From assembly GCA_963682175.1 (NCBI GenBank), contig OY821772.1:59852925-59916924 (forward strand): 64,000 bases of DNA. The letters run 5' to 3'. Below the pieces are notes generated by a model that saw only the letters and a program-made list of their open reading frames with translations, did not search any database and was not told the origin of the DNA. A program made the translations under genes and the position numbers. Position 1 is the stretch's first letter. Every line of letters begins with the position of its first letter. This DNA comes from Triglochin maritima (lineage: Eukaryota > Streptophyta > Magnoliopsida > Alismatales > Juncaginaceae). Of this stretch, positions 23,481-36,224 are shown piece by piece.

Positions 23481-26400
23481 CCAAGATTAAAACCACGACA
23501 CCGTATATAGCTCCAAAGGAAGCTGTACGCTAACTATTACAAGGCCAAGAAGATATTACGTTCCAAAAGTAGAAACAAGTTTAACAACACGTATTAGAAT
23601 TTGTGATCGTAGAAAGTACTGACTTGGAAAAAGTTGGTCTACATTCGGTGTTGGTAGTCTTAATTAAGTGTGCTAGCTTGATTAGTACTTTTGATTTTGG
23701 AAACACATGAGCACTTTAAATAAGAGGATCACGAGGTTCATTAACATCCGAATCAACATTCATTAATATGCACTGCATTCGAAGGAGCATTAATTAATCA
23801 TGCATGGTTCGTTGGTTTGTAGTAACAAGGAAATCAGCAATACTTTTTTTGTAGGCGTGTAGGTTTCGATTGTGGTGAGCAATAGACCATCATGTCTATT
23901 TTTGCAAACCAATTAAACTCGTTTTGGTCACGCAGTGACAGCAAAGCCACTTTCCGCCGAGTATCATTTTTTTGGCACTTATACTTATCCACAAACAAAC
24001 ATTGCACCTTGGTCAATAATAGTTGCACATTAGTAGGGCTGTCAATTTTACACGAAACACGATAACACGACACGAAAACGACACGAAGTTAGCGGATATG
24101 GATTGAGAATTTGAACACGATTAATAAATGGGTTGGATACGGCAACACGATTATTAAATGAGTTGGATATGGATTTCTGCTGCAAAAACGATTAACACGA
24201 TTAAGACACGATAAAACACGATAAGTAATTGGGTAATTAGGCACACGATTACGAATACGACACGATTAATACACGACTAATACCGACAAGTCTATAAGTA
24301 ATATATAAGTTATAAATTATAATAAACAAATTCTAATAACTGAATGCCATATTTATAATTTTACCAATTATATATATAATTGGTTTGAAACTTTGAAGTT
24401 TGAACTCTGAACTCTGAACGAGTGGATAATTGTGTGTTAAACGTGTGTTAAATGGTGTAAACGGTAGCGGTGTTAAACGTGTACACGAAGTAACCCGTTT
24501 AATAATCGGGTATAAACGGGTTGGATATGGCAATACGATTATAAATGGGTTGGATACGGCAGAAATTTAGCAACACGATTATTAAATGGGTCGGATACGG
24601 CGCAACACCTAGAGCTTATATATAGGAGTTGACACGACACGATTAGCACACGACACGACACGATTGACAGCCCTACACATTAGGATGTATATCCGACAAC
24701 ATACTTGTCGGCATGTCCCCATCAGATCTAACACCTGTATGGTGCGCTACAGCTACGTCTCAAACTAACCCAACTTTCTTTCCAGGATCAAAGAGTGGAT
24801 ATTTGTCCAAAGCTGAAAGCTTACCACTTCGAAAAAGACATTGCGGCATGCGATATTAGCAGTATTAGAATGTAATTAAGCTCAATAGGTTTTGGATGTT
24901 GTAAAAGTAAAAATAAGAACTGTCCGTATAGAACTGCGATAATATTTTGGGCTTTTCTGTTTGGGTGCGCACACCTTGAATAGAACGTAATTTGAGATAC
25001 ACCGTTGTGTTTCACAATTTCTCTTGAATACATCTTTTAAATTCAAAAAATTGCTTGTATATACTCACGGGTCTCACTCCGTTCAATTTTGTCTAATTCG
25101 GTTAGAAAATTTACAAATTACGTACATCTACTGCTAAAATAGTTAGGAAACGGCCTTAATGTTAGATAAACAAATAAAAAATAGAAAAATCCATCAATCC
25201 TCCTCTCTACTCTTTCTCCTCCTCGCACTGACGACTCGAGCAACTTCCACTCAAGATGCACGCAAGCAAAAAAACCATTTTGAAAAATAGTCTAGTGCCA
25301 TTAGCAATAGCACTATCACACTACAAGTTGAAATATTACGGCTTATACCTTTGTACCATCTATTTTTCTCATATATACATATAAGTGTCGTTAAATTATA
25401 TCGAAGTACTTTCAAATCTTCGGTCTAAATTCGTTCCTCTTGGTCAATATGCACACTCAATTAATGTTTGACTTGCGTACTACTCAATGTCGATATCTTG
25501 ATGTAGTAAAGTTAATTTTCATTTTTTTTGTACTTTAAATATAAGCATGCCACTGCTAGTGTGAAATATAGTTACGATTTAAAGATATAGTCGATTGGGA
25601 ATTATGCTGGAGCATGATATTAATTATTAGTATAACAAAGTCGAATTTAAAAAAACCAATTCAACGTCATGAATATAACAAAAGACGGGTCTTTATTGTA
25701 TAATAACATAACCAAAGGATATATTTGGCAACATCACATCAAATATAAAAGGATATAACTGTGAATATAAGTTCAATACGAATGGTTACGCAACCCATTT
25801 CATAATGGTAAAACTTGTCATTTGTCGTCTTGGTTGCAAGCATTCATGCAAGAAATGGTGATGTATTATATAACTGGAACAAGTGTGACGTGTTTGAAAT
25901 CGTCGACATGAAACATTATATATTTTGATTATCCATCGCCATTGCAAACTGCGGCTGAGCCTGCCGACTTAGGACAGCCGACGTGTCGTTGTCGACAAAT
26001 GATCCGTGCATGCATATGTGATATGGCTTTTAAGTTTGGTGGAGGAATTTAAGAGAAAAGGTATTGTTCAGAAGTACTAGCTAGCTAAGTAGTTGTGGGA
26101 TGGAATGTTGGATCACTTGATTTGGTGCCGTATGCCGACATTAATTTTCTTGATCATGCTTTTATAATGACTTTTTAAATGATACGTCATTGAACGCTGT
26201 TAATGTTCGGGAAAACAAGATTACCCAACGGTCAAGGAGTGGACCCCTAGTGCATGCATGGTAATTATTAGGGGTTAATTATTGGGCTTTTTGTTTGGAT
26301 ACCCATCCGATAATACCAAAATTGATGTCGTATTAATTAATACTTCTAGGTATGTTGGTCTCATACCTATTTCTTATATTAAAAATTACTCTAGTATATC

Positions 26401-27575
26401 ACTTAATTTGGAGTCCATATCGGTTTGGTTCATAACGACAACTGCATGCCTCTTCTGACGTCTGGCTCACCTTTGAGTTTAGTTAGGAAACTGACAATGT
26501 TATATATATTTAAAATTTAGTTGATCCATCATTTTAACAAAATTCAAGTAATTAGATAAAAGGTAGAAGTTCCAACTATATTATAAAAAAAATGTTACAT
26601 ATTTTTAATATTTAACAAAGTAGGACTATATTCTCAACAATATTGGAACAGCTGATGAAAACTGCATACTATCGAAAGTCGTTAATTTTCAGAATCGTAT
26701 TTTCTTTCCACGTCATTCCAATAACTAGATTTTATCCAGTGAATTTGCTAAACGATTACCTTGATTATTCTTAATTAGCAAGGAATTAAGGACGAATTTG
26801 TTTAAGGTAGTGGAGGGGACAAGCATCATTGTTGTACCGAGGCAATCAAACCCACTATTGCTTTCGGCATACTACCGTCATGTGATTCCAATCCAACTCT
26901 GGAAGGCATATATACTACTTGTACATACCAATCAGTCAATCACGTACCTATTAACTTTCCTCTTGCAGCATCGATCCCTCCAAATTATAGAGCCATTTTA
27001 AACGATTCTCGACGTCGACGTAGCCAAAGTAGCGCAGTTGACGCAGAAATAAATGGAGGCTACAATTGCAACAAAAAAAAAGAAAAAGAAAAAAAATAGT
27101 TACTACAAATAATCCTGAAAGTTCATTTTCTTATTTCAATTTGTTTTCCTACAAATCAATTACACAATAAAAATGAACTTAGAACTAAGTACTAACAATG
27201 ATACACTGGGTATGTGTTTCGCTATTTCGACCACACTTTTAAATGTTCACTATCAACAATAATACCCACACACATTCCTGTGGTTAATTGGTTATCCTAA
27301 GCTGATGTTTTTTGTATGTCAACAATTGACAGATGAAATAAAGGTGATAAATTACAAAATGCACTATCATTTTCACTTATCCGGAGTCCGGACCAGTTGT
27401 AGATTCTTTGCACAAGAGAGAATGTCATGCTTGACTAAGACATTTGAATCTCAAAGCATAGTTGGCGCTGGGCGGGCGCGGTAAGAATACTTGACGAGCG
27501 CATGCATGCCGACACAAATCGAACCATATCGTATCTGCAATTATTGATCAAGTGACATATGTATATGTGCTTTCA
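23481..27575. repeat. Duplicated non-coding segment, copy B
   Basis: Direct-orientation homologue of 12285-15880. It lacks the Harbinger-like and Mutator-like insertions of copy A. It carries a hAT element (24034-24675) that copy A lacks, and a roughly 1.2 kb unmatched stretch at 24735-25915. Divergence is substantial (many substitutions and small indels by eye), so the duplication is old. No gene is recognised. Confidence 0.7.
24034..24675. mobile_element. hAT-type foldback MITE rich in ACACGA words
   Basis: The terminal repeats TAGGGCTGTCAAT and ATTGACAGCCCTA are perfect inverted copies. A perfect 8 bp duplication CACATTAG flanks them (24026-24033 and 24676-24683). Copy A of the surrounding duplication has the empty site with one CACATTAG near 14316. 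The interior holds arrays of ACACGA/CACGACACGA words. No transposase is encoded. Confidence 0.93.
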
Positions 27576-29338
27576 ATAATGGTCATGTGTTGTACTTTAA
27601 TTGCACATACACATATTGCGGAAAGTGGTTGCGTGGTTCGATATTAGTTGGAAAAAATAGACAAGGTGGTCACTTAGGGACGAGAATAATGATCATCATG
27701 TCTGTTAACGTATAATCAATTGATAACCAATTATGTGATATACAATGTCGTAATATACTATCTGATTGTGAATGAGAGTCAATTTCGTCCTACAATATTT
27801 GGTGTTTAACATCTCCATAATATATTGGAGTATGCACGTACATTACTTTTGATAATGTAATGATATTGTAGAAGCAAACGTGCATAACCTTTGATTATGT
27901 AATCTACGATAATTTTAGATGGAAACGTCGAAACAATCGGTCATGTACACAAGCAAGATGTAACACATATCTAACTTAGTCTCCAAATAAATATCAACAT
28001 CGTTGTGCATACGTCAGCAAAGTTGTTAAATATCTTTTTTTTTTCAATTTTAGTTTGATTTGCTTGTGGTTATCTTAAATTATTTGCTTAGGGTATATTC
28101 AACAATGAAATTTTTATGAATATCAACTTAGTCAAATCAATAATTTCCATCTTCATCACATCAACATTATATTTTTCTTCATTCTCTTTCTACTATTCAT
28201 ATCTCAATCACAACACACATAAATGTCAATCTAGTTACATCAACACATACTCTCTTGAACATCAATTATTTTTTGTCTTTTTTAATTTTCCACAATTCGA
28301 ATTAATTATATCACATAATTTATTTATCATAAATGATTATAATTAAATGTGAATATTTAATGATAATCGAAAATAAGTTGTATTAAATATTAAACATGCG
28401 TTAGACCTTAAAATTAAAATAAACACAATTAGCCAAAAAATGAAATTTGATACTACTTCTTTACATTATAATAATCAACCAAAAATTAATTTGCAAAAAC
28501 AAATTCAATTAAAATTGTGTAAGTAATTAACATAATTAAATTAAATTAAATTAATTAAAAATATCAATCTAGTAATTAAAAATCATTTTATTTAAAAATA
28601 CACATTATTTACGAATTAAAAATAATTTAAAACGAAAAACGAAGAACACGAAAAAACCACCAATGAGTGGACGTGTTCTCCACCCAGAAGCGGAGAAGCC
28701 CCAGCAAGTGGGTCACGCACCCCCACAAAAACTGCCGGCATTTTTCCAATGCCCCCATCCAACATGCCCGTGTTTCCAACTTAGCCCTACCCTACTTTCC
28801 ATCGAGAATTCCGTACTCTATCGCTGCGGCATTTCTCCGGCCCACCTTTTTCCTAACACAAAAAAAAATTACACTTTAATGGGTGTGAAATAACTTTGTC
28901 TTCCAATTTTTCTATCATCCGAATAAGTGTACATTTAAAATTACAGAAAATCCAAAAAATATTGACTTTGTACATGTGATGATGACAATACAAGTATTTC
29001 ATATCACATTGTATGAGAAGCTGTAGAGAAACTTACTCCCTCAGTTTCTCCAACTCAATACAAATTTAACATGGAAACGTCAAAATGTTAGAAGCTTGTC
29101 TCCTCCTAAAAGTTGTTTGGATGTGCATGTACAATTTCTGAAGGACAAAAATCACTATGCAGCTCTGAGAAGTTACATCCAAACGTTGCCTTAATTTTCA
29201 ACTTCAAATAAAATACGTTTCACCGAAAGGCCAAACTGTAGGTCAATGTATGCTTGTAGTTGAGCGTTTCTAAAGATGCGTGCTAACAAAAATGTATCAC
29301 AAGAGAAGAATTACGTTTGCACTTTGGATCACCATCGT
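27576..29338. other. AT-rich spacer, nothing recognised
   Basis: Very AT-rich, with one GC-richer patch near 28660-28830 that has no family resemblance in any frame. A short inverted repeat, GTTTGGATGT facing ACATCCAAAC (29117-29181), may be a tiny MITE. Confidence 0.4.
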
Positions 29339-29535
29339 CATCATCTTGTACGTGCATAAAAATCTGGAACCAAATATACGTAAATTATTTAACAAGTATA
29401 CATGTATATATATGTAAATTTCAGAGGAGATCTCTTGAAGATACTTGTTAATTATGTTCATGATCTCTTGATATCTCTTTATATATCATCATCATCTTGC
29501 ATGTGCATAAAAATCTGGAACCAAATATACGTAAT
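29339..29535 (+). repeat. Direct repeat of about 45 bp, 150 bp apart
   Basis: CATCATCTTGTACGTGCATA... (29339-29385) recurs with two changes as CATCATCTTGCATGTGCATA... (29489-29535). The second copy ends just before the copia LTR at 29543. Confidence 0.8.
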
Positions 29536-29542
29536 TATTGCA

Positions 29543-29852
29543 TGATCCGATCGATCAAGTCTGGACTTGGGGTTTTAAGGTTTGATCTTGGTTAGGGATA
29601 TGGATGGGAGAGACGGAGAAGAAAATAAGAGAGAAATCTATTATTATTTATTAGGAATTAAACCGGGAAGTTGATACAATGGGTCCCACTTATACAGTAA
29701 GTTAAGTGGGTTATTGGTTAATCGGATACGACTAAAGACCCAATTAATAACCATATGTACATACAAGTATTTACACAGCATAATTAATCAAATAGCATGG
29801 CTAAATCTGCTAGATTAAGCTCTTTTGTTACTTTCTAATCTTCATAATCTCA
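29543..29852 (-). repeat. 3' LTR of the degenerate copia
   Basis: On the minus strand it begins TGAGATTATGAAG, straight after the polypurine tract CTTGAGGGGGGATG (29853-29866). It ends near ATCGGATCA. It shares GATCAAGTCTGGA and ACAATGGGTCCCACTTATA with the right LTR at 39304 onward. No GGTCGACC palindrome. Confidence 0.7.
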
Positions 29853-29998
29853 CATCCCCCCTCAAGCTGGAGTGTGGAGGTCCAATACAGTACGCTTGGA
29901 CTTCAAAAATTGGAATTGAGCAACAGGAAGCGGCTTGGTCCGCAAATCTGGACTTGATGTCTCATGTCGCTGCTTAGGAATGTTGTGTTGATTAGGCC

Positions 29999-30867
29999 TC
30001 ACTGTGGTTGTTCTCTAACAATGAGACAGTTCAAGTCGTTGTGTTTAGTCCGTTCATGGAAGACGGGATTCACTACTATATGGAGTGCAGACATGTTGTC
30101 ACAGAAAAATGTGGCAGACTTGTCGTGATGTACTTGAACATCTTGTAATAAATTCAGCAACCAAATAACCTCACATGTGGTATCGGCCATAGCTGCATAC
30201 TCGACTTCACAAGATGATCTGGAGATGGTGGCTTGCTTCCTGGTTTCCCAAGAAATGATGGAATCTCCGAACAACACTGCATAGTATGTTGTTGATCTGT
30301 GTGTTAATGGACAACTTGCCCAATCTGAGTCACAAAATGCCTTCAACTGAATTGGATTGTTGCTAAAGAAGATGAGTCCTTGTCCAGGAGCTCATTTGAT
30401 GTATCTCAAAATCCTTAAGGCAGCTTGTAAGTGCTTTGTGCAAGGCTGGTTCATGAATTGGCTGAGATAGTGGACTGGATGTGTGATGTATGGTCTGGTG
30501 ATTTTTTAAGTACAATGGGGTCATTAAGAGGTTCTCCCCCTTCCCCTGCCAGTTTGTGATTCACCTCTATTGGTGATGCAGATGATTTGCTCCCTTCCAG
30601 TTCAGTATCTTTTAAAATTTTCAATGCATACTTTCTTTGATTGAATAGTATCCCTTTGCTCAATTTGGCTACTTCATGTCCCAGAAAATACTTTAGTGTT
30701 CCTAAATCCTTGATGTGGAATTTCTTCTTTAGATAATTATCCTTTAGTTTGTTGATTGCATTGATGTGATTGCCTGCAATTAGAAGATCATCAACATAAA
30801 TTAGTAAAATTGTGAATGAATCACTGATTTTGGAAGTGAAGAGGGAATAATCACTCTTGGATTGTAA
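29999..30867 (-). pseudogene. Copia reverse transcriptase C-terminus and RNase H
   Basis: Minus-strand peptides include LIYVDDLLIAGNHI (about 30800), KDLGTLKYFLGHEVAKLSKGI-like RT connection sequence, and an RNase H part with DSDWASCPLTHRST, ISRSSCEVEYAAMADTTCE and HERTKHNDL. Stops and a shift interrupt it near 30346-30510. The 5' side ends exactly at the nested insertion in the codons for GYLQSKSDYSLF. The beginning of that string continues at 36694. Confidence 0.8.
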
Positions 30868-30872
30868 GTATC

Positions 30873-31096
30873 TGTTGGGAGGGGGATTTAAGATGCACTA
30901 ACACGACTACGGATTAAACGCACCACGTAAACTGAATATTGATTGAGGAAAGTAACTTCGGACTCTCTCCAAATCTTAATGCAACAAGAAAACACGAATA
31001 AGATGGAAATAACAAGCAAACACACCTGAAACAAACCACGACACACACGAATTTACAAGGTTCGGCAAGATGCCTACGTCCTTCGGGGGGGGGGGG
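30873..31096 (-). mobile_element. R/U5 half of a solo LTR, split by gypsy element
   Basis: On the minus strand this ends CCCTCCCAACA, next to the 5 bp duplication GTATC (30868-30872). It contains GACGTAGGCATCTTGCCGAA, typical of sequence just after the cap site of plant LTRs. Its U3 half lies at 36225-36688. A run of 12 G (31085-31096) marks the junction with the gypsy element. Confidence 0.7.
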
Positions 31097-31102
31097 ATTA
31101 AC

Positions 31103-31751
31103 CGGTCGACCGACAACAGGCAGAATGTCCCAACTCACCAGCAATATGCACTACCGGTCGACCGCCACCAGACATCGTTCGACCGGTGAAGGTTAAAGTC
31201 GGGTAAAACCACTACATTTGGTCGACCGCCCAAAGGGACCGGTCGACCGTTGGTCGTCTTCCACCTCGTGCCAGCCGAGGTTTCTCACGGAAGCAACGCC
31301 GAAGAGGTCTCCGACCTCCCCGTCCGACCAACACAACCCTACCATGAGGGTTAGGAACCACAAAATCACACTATCAAGTTGACATACCTCGAAGAAGACA
31401 ACGCAACCGTCGGAGCTCCGCTCACGCTCGTTGCCTCCGGTGACCTCCTCATGCACGTCCCCCGCACGCTTCACGCCACTGGCGTCGTCTCCTCCACCGC
31501 TGGTCGCCGCACAAGCAAAGGGAGAGAGTGAGTGAATGAGAGAGATCAACAATGAGAGAGAGAGAGATGTTAGCTTATAAACCCCAACCCAACACACCCT
31601 ACTCCTCTCCAACAGTACCCGCACCCTCACACCATCACCTACACCTCCTACCTCCTCCATTCCCGTGCAAACTCCTGTTCACGTGCCCCTTCCCCATGCA
31701 AACCCCATCTTAATCCGAGATTAACCCTAATCTGGGGTTTGGGTTCTAACA
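31103..31751 (-). repeat. Partial 3' LTR of truncated gypsy
   Basis: Ends GGGTTCTAACA on the plus strand. It has CGGTCGACCG words at 31102-31248 with about 21 bp spacing, and a TATA-like TTTATAAGC on the minus strand near 31575. A GA-repeat near 31555 differs in length from the other LTR. Confidence 0.8.
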
Positions 31752-31827
31752 ATCCACCCAACTTAAAAGGATTTCGCCTAATCTGGGGTTTGGGTTCTAA
31801 CAATCCACCCAACTTAAAAGGATTTCG
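31726..31827 (+). repeat. 51 bp tandem duplication across LTR end and polypurine tract
   Basis: Units 31726-31776 and 31777-31827 both run from CCTAATCTGGGG through the LTR terminus TTCTAACA to AAAAGGATTTCG. The element therefore has two adjacent LTR/polypurine junctions. Confidence 0.92.
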
Positions 31828-31844
31828 TCCCGAAATCAAAGCAA

Positions 31845-34800
31845 CTACTCACCGAAAAGCTCTGGATACTGACTTCTGACATCCTCCTCAATCTCCCAAG
31901 TGGCCTCGCGCTCGCTGTGATGCTGCCACCTGACCTTCACCATCGGAATGGTCCTCCTCCTGAGCTGGTGATCCATGCGATCAACAATCTCGACTGGCCT
32001 CTCCTCGAGCGACAAGTCCTGCTGAATCTCTGGCACTGCTATCTCAATGACGTGAGCTGGATCTGCAACGTACTTCCTCAGCATCGATACATGGAAGACG
32101 TTGTGAAGACCCGAAAACTGCGGCGGCAATGCAATCTGGTAGGCAACCTCTCCAACTCGGTCGAGGATCTCAAACGGCCCAATATACCTCGGACTGAGCT
32201 TCCCCTTCTTCCCAAACCTCATCACACCTCGGTCAGGGGAAATCTTCAGAAACACGTGGTCGCCCACCTCGAAACTCAGCACTCGTCTGCGTCGATTGTC
32301 ATAACTCTTCTGCTTGCTCTGTTCTGTGGTCAGTCTCCTCCTGATCACATCCACTTTCTCTGCATACATCTGCACGATCTCTGGCCCCACTAACTGCCTC
32401 TCGCCCATATCACTCCAGCATACCGGTGATCTGCAAGGCCTCCCGTACAACGCCTCGTACGGTGTCATCCCAATACTCGAGCGGTAGCTGTTGTTGTAGG
32501 CGAACTCTATCAGTGGCAAGTGCTCATCCCAGTGCCCTGCCCAATCCAGTGTGCATGCTCTCGGCATATCCTCCAAGGTCTGAATCGTCCTCTCTGACTG
32601 ACCATCCGTCTGCGGGTGGAACGCCGTACTGAATCTCAGACGCGTCCCCAAAGCCTGCTGCAGACTCCCCCAAAATCTGGAAGTGAATCGAGGATCTCGA
32701 TCGGAGATGATGCTCACTGGTACTCCATGCAACCTGACTATCTCCTCCACATACAACTTAGCTAGACCCTCCAAAGGCAACATGGTCCTGATCGCTAAGA
32801 AGTGCGCCGACTTGGTCAGTCGATTGACTATCACCCAAATCACGTCGTGGAATCTCCTCGTCTTCGGCAATCCTGTGACGAAATTCATCGTCACGTGCTC
32901 CCACTTCCACTCAGGAAGCTCAATACACTGCATCGGTCCTGCTGGCCTCTGATGCTCAATCTTCACCTGCTGACAGACCAAACATCTCTCCACAAACTCT
33001 GCAATGTCCCTCTTCATGCCCTTCCACCAGAAGTTCCGCTGCAGGTCCTTATACATCTTCGTGCTCCCCGGATGAATGATGTATCTAGCTCTGTGTGCCT
33101 CCTCCATGATGTCATCTCTCTGCCCATCGAACTTCGGCACCCAGATCCGACTCCTGAACCTCAGACCACCATCAACCCCCACACTGAAATCTGATCCATC
33201 TCTGGAAGCCAACTGTAGCAGACCAGCTAACTCATCATCCCTCTGCTGAGCCTGAACCAACCGTGAGACGGTCTGCGGCTCCATCTGAAGCCCAGCAATC
33301 ACTGCTCCCTCTGTACCCTCTGTGAACGGTCTCCACTCTGACAATGTCTCGAGTAGCCTCCACTCCTGGATGCACAGACTCGCAACTGAAACCTCCACCT
33401 TCCTGCTCAGCGCATCTGCAACCGAATTCGCTTTCCCCGGATGATAGGAAATGGTGAAGTCGTAGTCCTTAATGAACTCAAGACATCTGCGCTGCCTCAT
33501 ATTCAGCTCCTTCTGCGAGAACAAATACTTCAGACTCTGATGATCGGTGAAGACCTCGAACTGCTTGCCATACAGATAGTGCCGCCAGGTCTTCAACGCG
33601 TGAACTACTGCTGCTAACTCCAGATCGTGAGTATGGTAGTTCTTCTCGTGCACCTTCAGCTGCCTCGAAGCGTACACGACTACCTTCCCATGCTGCATCA
33701 GAACACAACCCAAGCCTATCCCTGATGCATCGTTGTAAATCACGTAGCCTCCACTGCCACTCGGTAGCGTCAGAATCGGCGCCGTCGTCAGACGCCTCTT
33801 CAGCTCCTGAAAGTTGTCCTCGCACTTCTGGGACCAAACAAACTTGACGCCCTTCTGTGTCAATGCTGTCAGCGGCGATGCAAGTCTGGAGAAATCCTGG
33901 ATAAACCGTCTGTAGTACCCTGCCAGTCCTACGAAACTCCTGATCTCCGTCACGCTCGTCGGGGCTCTCCACTGAGTCACTGCCTCGACCTTCGCCGGAT
34001 CCACTGAAATCCCATCTGCTGACACGATATGCCCCAGAAAAGCCACATGATCCAACCAAAACTCACACTTCGTGTACTTGGCATAAAGCTGCTGATCCCT
34101 CAAGATGCCACGCACAATCCTCAGGTGCTCTCGATGTTGCTCCCTGTCAGGCGAGTACACCAAGATGTCGTCCACGAACACCACGACAAATCTGTCGAGG
34201 TATGGCTGGAAGGTCCTATTCATCAGATCCATGAATGCTGCAGGCGCATTCGTAAGTCCAAATGGCATCACCAAGAACTCGTAGTGGCCGTACCGCGTCC
34301 TGAAGGTTGTCTTCTGAACATCTGCCTCCCTGATCCGCAATTGGTGATAACCCGAACACAGATCGATCTTCGAGAACATTCTCGCCGTCTGCAACTGATC
34401 AAACAAGTCATCAATCCTGGGCAAAGGGTACCGGTTCCGAACGGTAACCTTATTCAGCATCTTGTAGTCAATGCACATCCGCAACGATCCATCCTTCTTC
34501 TTCACGAAGAGCACAGGCGCTCCCCATGGAGAAACACTCGGTCGAATGAACCCAGACTCCATCAACTCCTGCAACTGCTTCTTCAACTATGTCAACTCAG
34601 CAGGTGTCATCCGATACGGTGCCTTCGACTGAGGTGTCGTACCCGCTACCAACTCGATGCCGAACTCGATCTCTCGGTGCGGCGGTAATGCTGGAATCTC
34701 TGCTGGAAACACATCTGGGAACTCCTGCACAACCTCTATATCCTCCAGCCTCCTCGTCTCAGGATCAGGAACTACCAGCGTGGCCACAAACGCTCTGCAT

Positions 34801-35490
34801 CCCTGTTGTATCAGTCTCTGTGTCTTAACTGCAGACACAATCAGACGACCCCCTCTGCTCCTCGTACCTCTGATCAGAACATCTGGCAAACCCTCCATCG
34901 GAATCAGGATCTTTTTCTCGTGGCAAAAGACTCGCACGTCGTACTGTGACAGCCAGTCCATCCCCAGTATGACGTCGAAATCCTCCATCGGTAACAAGAC
35001 CAGATCTGCCGGAAAATCATGGTCTCCCGAAGCAAATGTGGTGTCGTGGAAAAAGCTCCCCACAGTGCCCACCTCACCCATGGGCGTGCTGACCTCCAAA
35101 ACATCAGTCAGGAGCACAGGGGTCCGACCCAACTCGCCAGCAAACTTCTCCGAAATGAAGGAGTGAGTGACACCGCAATCAAACAACACACGCGCAATCA
35201 AGCCAGAAACAGAAAGTGTACCTTCCACAACGGTGTTGGAGTCCCTCGCCTACTCAGCCTGAATAGTGAAGACTCGCCCGGTCTTCCCGCCCTGGCTCGG
35301 TGAAACAACTGATCGGCTGCCTCCGCCTCTGCCTACTGCTGGTGGTCCTGGCCTCCTGCTCGGCTCTCCCTGCCTCTGAGGACAATCACGGACAAAATGT
35401 CCCATCTGACCGCACCCCATGCAAGCTCCAGTCCAACGGGGACACTCCTGTCCTGGATGAAACCTCCTGCAGTAAGTGCACGCTCCAGAC
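31845..35490 (-). pseudogene. Gypsy gag (end)-protease-RT-RNase H-integrase, defective
   Basis: On the minus strand, the gag zinc knuckle CMGCGQMGHFVRDC is near 35400. Protease LFDCGVTHSFIS follows near 35190, then RT with [11 protein letters not shown], RNase H with VIYNDASG, an HHCC/DDE integrase and a chromodomain-like tail ending near 31845. In-frame stops occur before the protease (AE*ARD, near 35250) and at the protease-RT junction (34587, LT*LKKQ, where the intact relative has Glu). The first Asp of the integrase DDE triad is Asn here ([10 protein letters not shown]). It cannot encode an active polyprotein. Confidence 0.88.
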
Positions 35491-35534
35491 CGACGTGCTC
35501 CTCCTCCATCAATCGGTCGAACAAATCATGCAAA

Positions 35535-36224
35535 TCTACTCAGTACACTTAAGTTCCGGTCGAACGACCCAAAGAACCGGTCGACCGACAACAGGCAGAA
35601 TGTCCCAACTCACCAGCAATATGCACTACCGGTCGACCGCCACCAGACATCGTTCGACCGGTGAAGGTTAAAGTCGGGTAAAAACACTACATTTGGTCGA
35701 CCGCCCAAAGGGACCGGTCGACCGTTGGTCGTCTTCCACCTCGCGCCAGCCGAGGTTTCTCACGGAAGCAACGCCGAAGAGGTCTCCGACCTCCCCGTCC
35801 GACCAACACAACCCTACCACGAGGGTTAGGAACCACAAAATCACACTATCAAGTTGACATACCTCGAAGAAGACAACGCAACCGCCGGAGCTCCGCTCGC
35901 GCTCGTTGCCTCCGGTGACCTCCTCATGCACGTCCCCCGCACGCTTCACGCCACTGGCGTCGTCTCCTCCACCGCTGGTCGCCGCACAAGCAAAGGGAGA
36001 GAGTGAGTGAATGAGAGAGATCAACAATGAGAGAGAGAGATGTTAGCTTATAAACCCCAACCCAACACACCCTACTCCTCTCCAACAGTACCCGCACCCT
36101 CACACCATCACCTACACCTCCTACCTCCTCCATTCCCGTGCAAACTCCTGTTCACGTTCCCCTTCCCCATGCAAACCCCATCTTAATCCGAGATTAACCA
36201 TAATCCGGGGTTTGGGTTCTAACA
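35535..36224 (-). repeat. Partial 5' LTR of truncated gypsy
   Basis: Homologous to 31103-31751 and to the LTR fragment at 57475-58545. It contains CACTTAAGTTCCGGTCGAAC, then CGGTCGACCG words to 35728. It ends GGGTTCTAACA at 36224, where the interrupted solo LTR resumes. Confidence 0.8.

Larger units (their letters stand above)
31097..36224 (-). mobile_element. Truncated Ty3/gypsy element
   Basis: Minus-strand gypsy element closely related to the intact one at 40511. Its two LTR pieces, about 31103-31751 and 35535-36224, align over roughly 650 bp with about eight substitutions by eye. The outer part of the left LTR is missing. On the right, the LTR joins directly to the gag zinc-knuckle region, so most of gag and the primer site are deleted. 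Pol is nearly full length but carries nonsense and catalytic changes. It sits inside a solo LTR. Confidence 0.85.

Noticed and set aside
34029..34688. 219-residue plus-strand frame opposite gypsy pol
   Set aside because: It is the antisense of the reverse transcriptase coding frame and has no domain.
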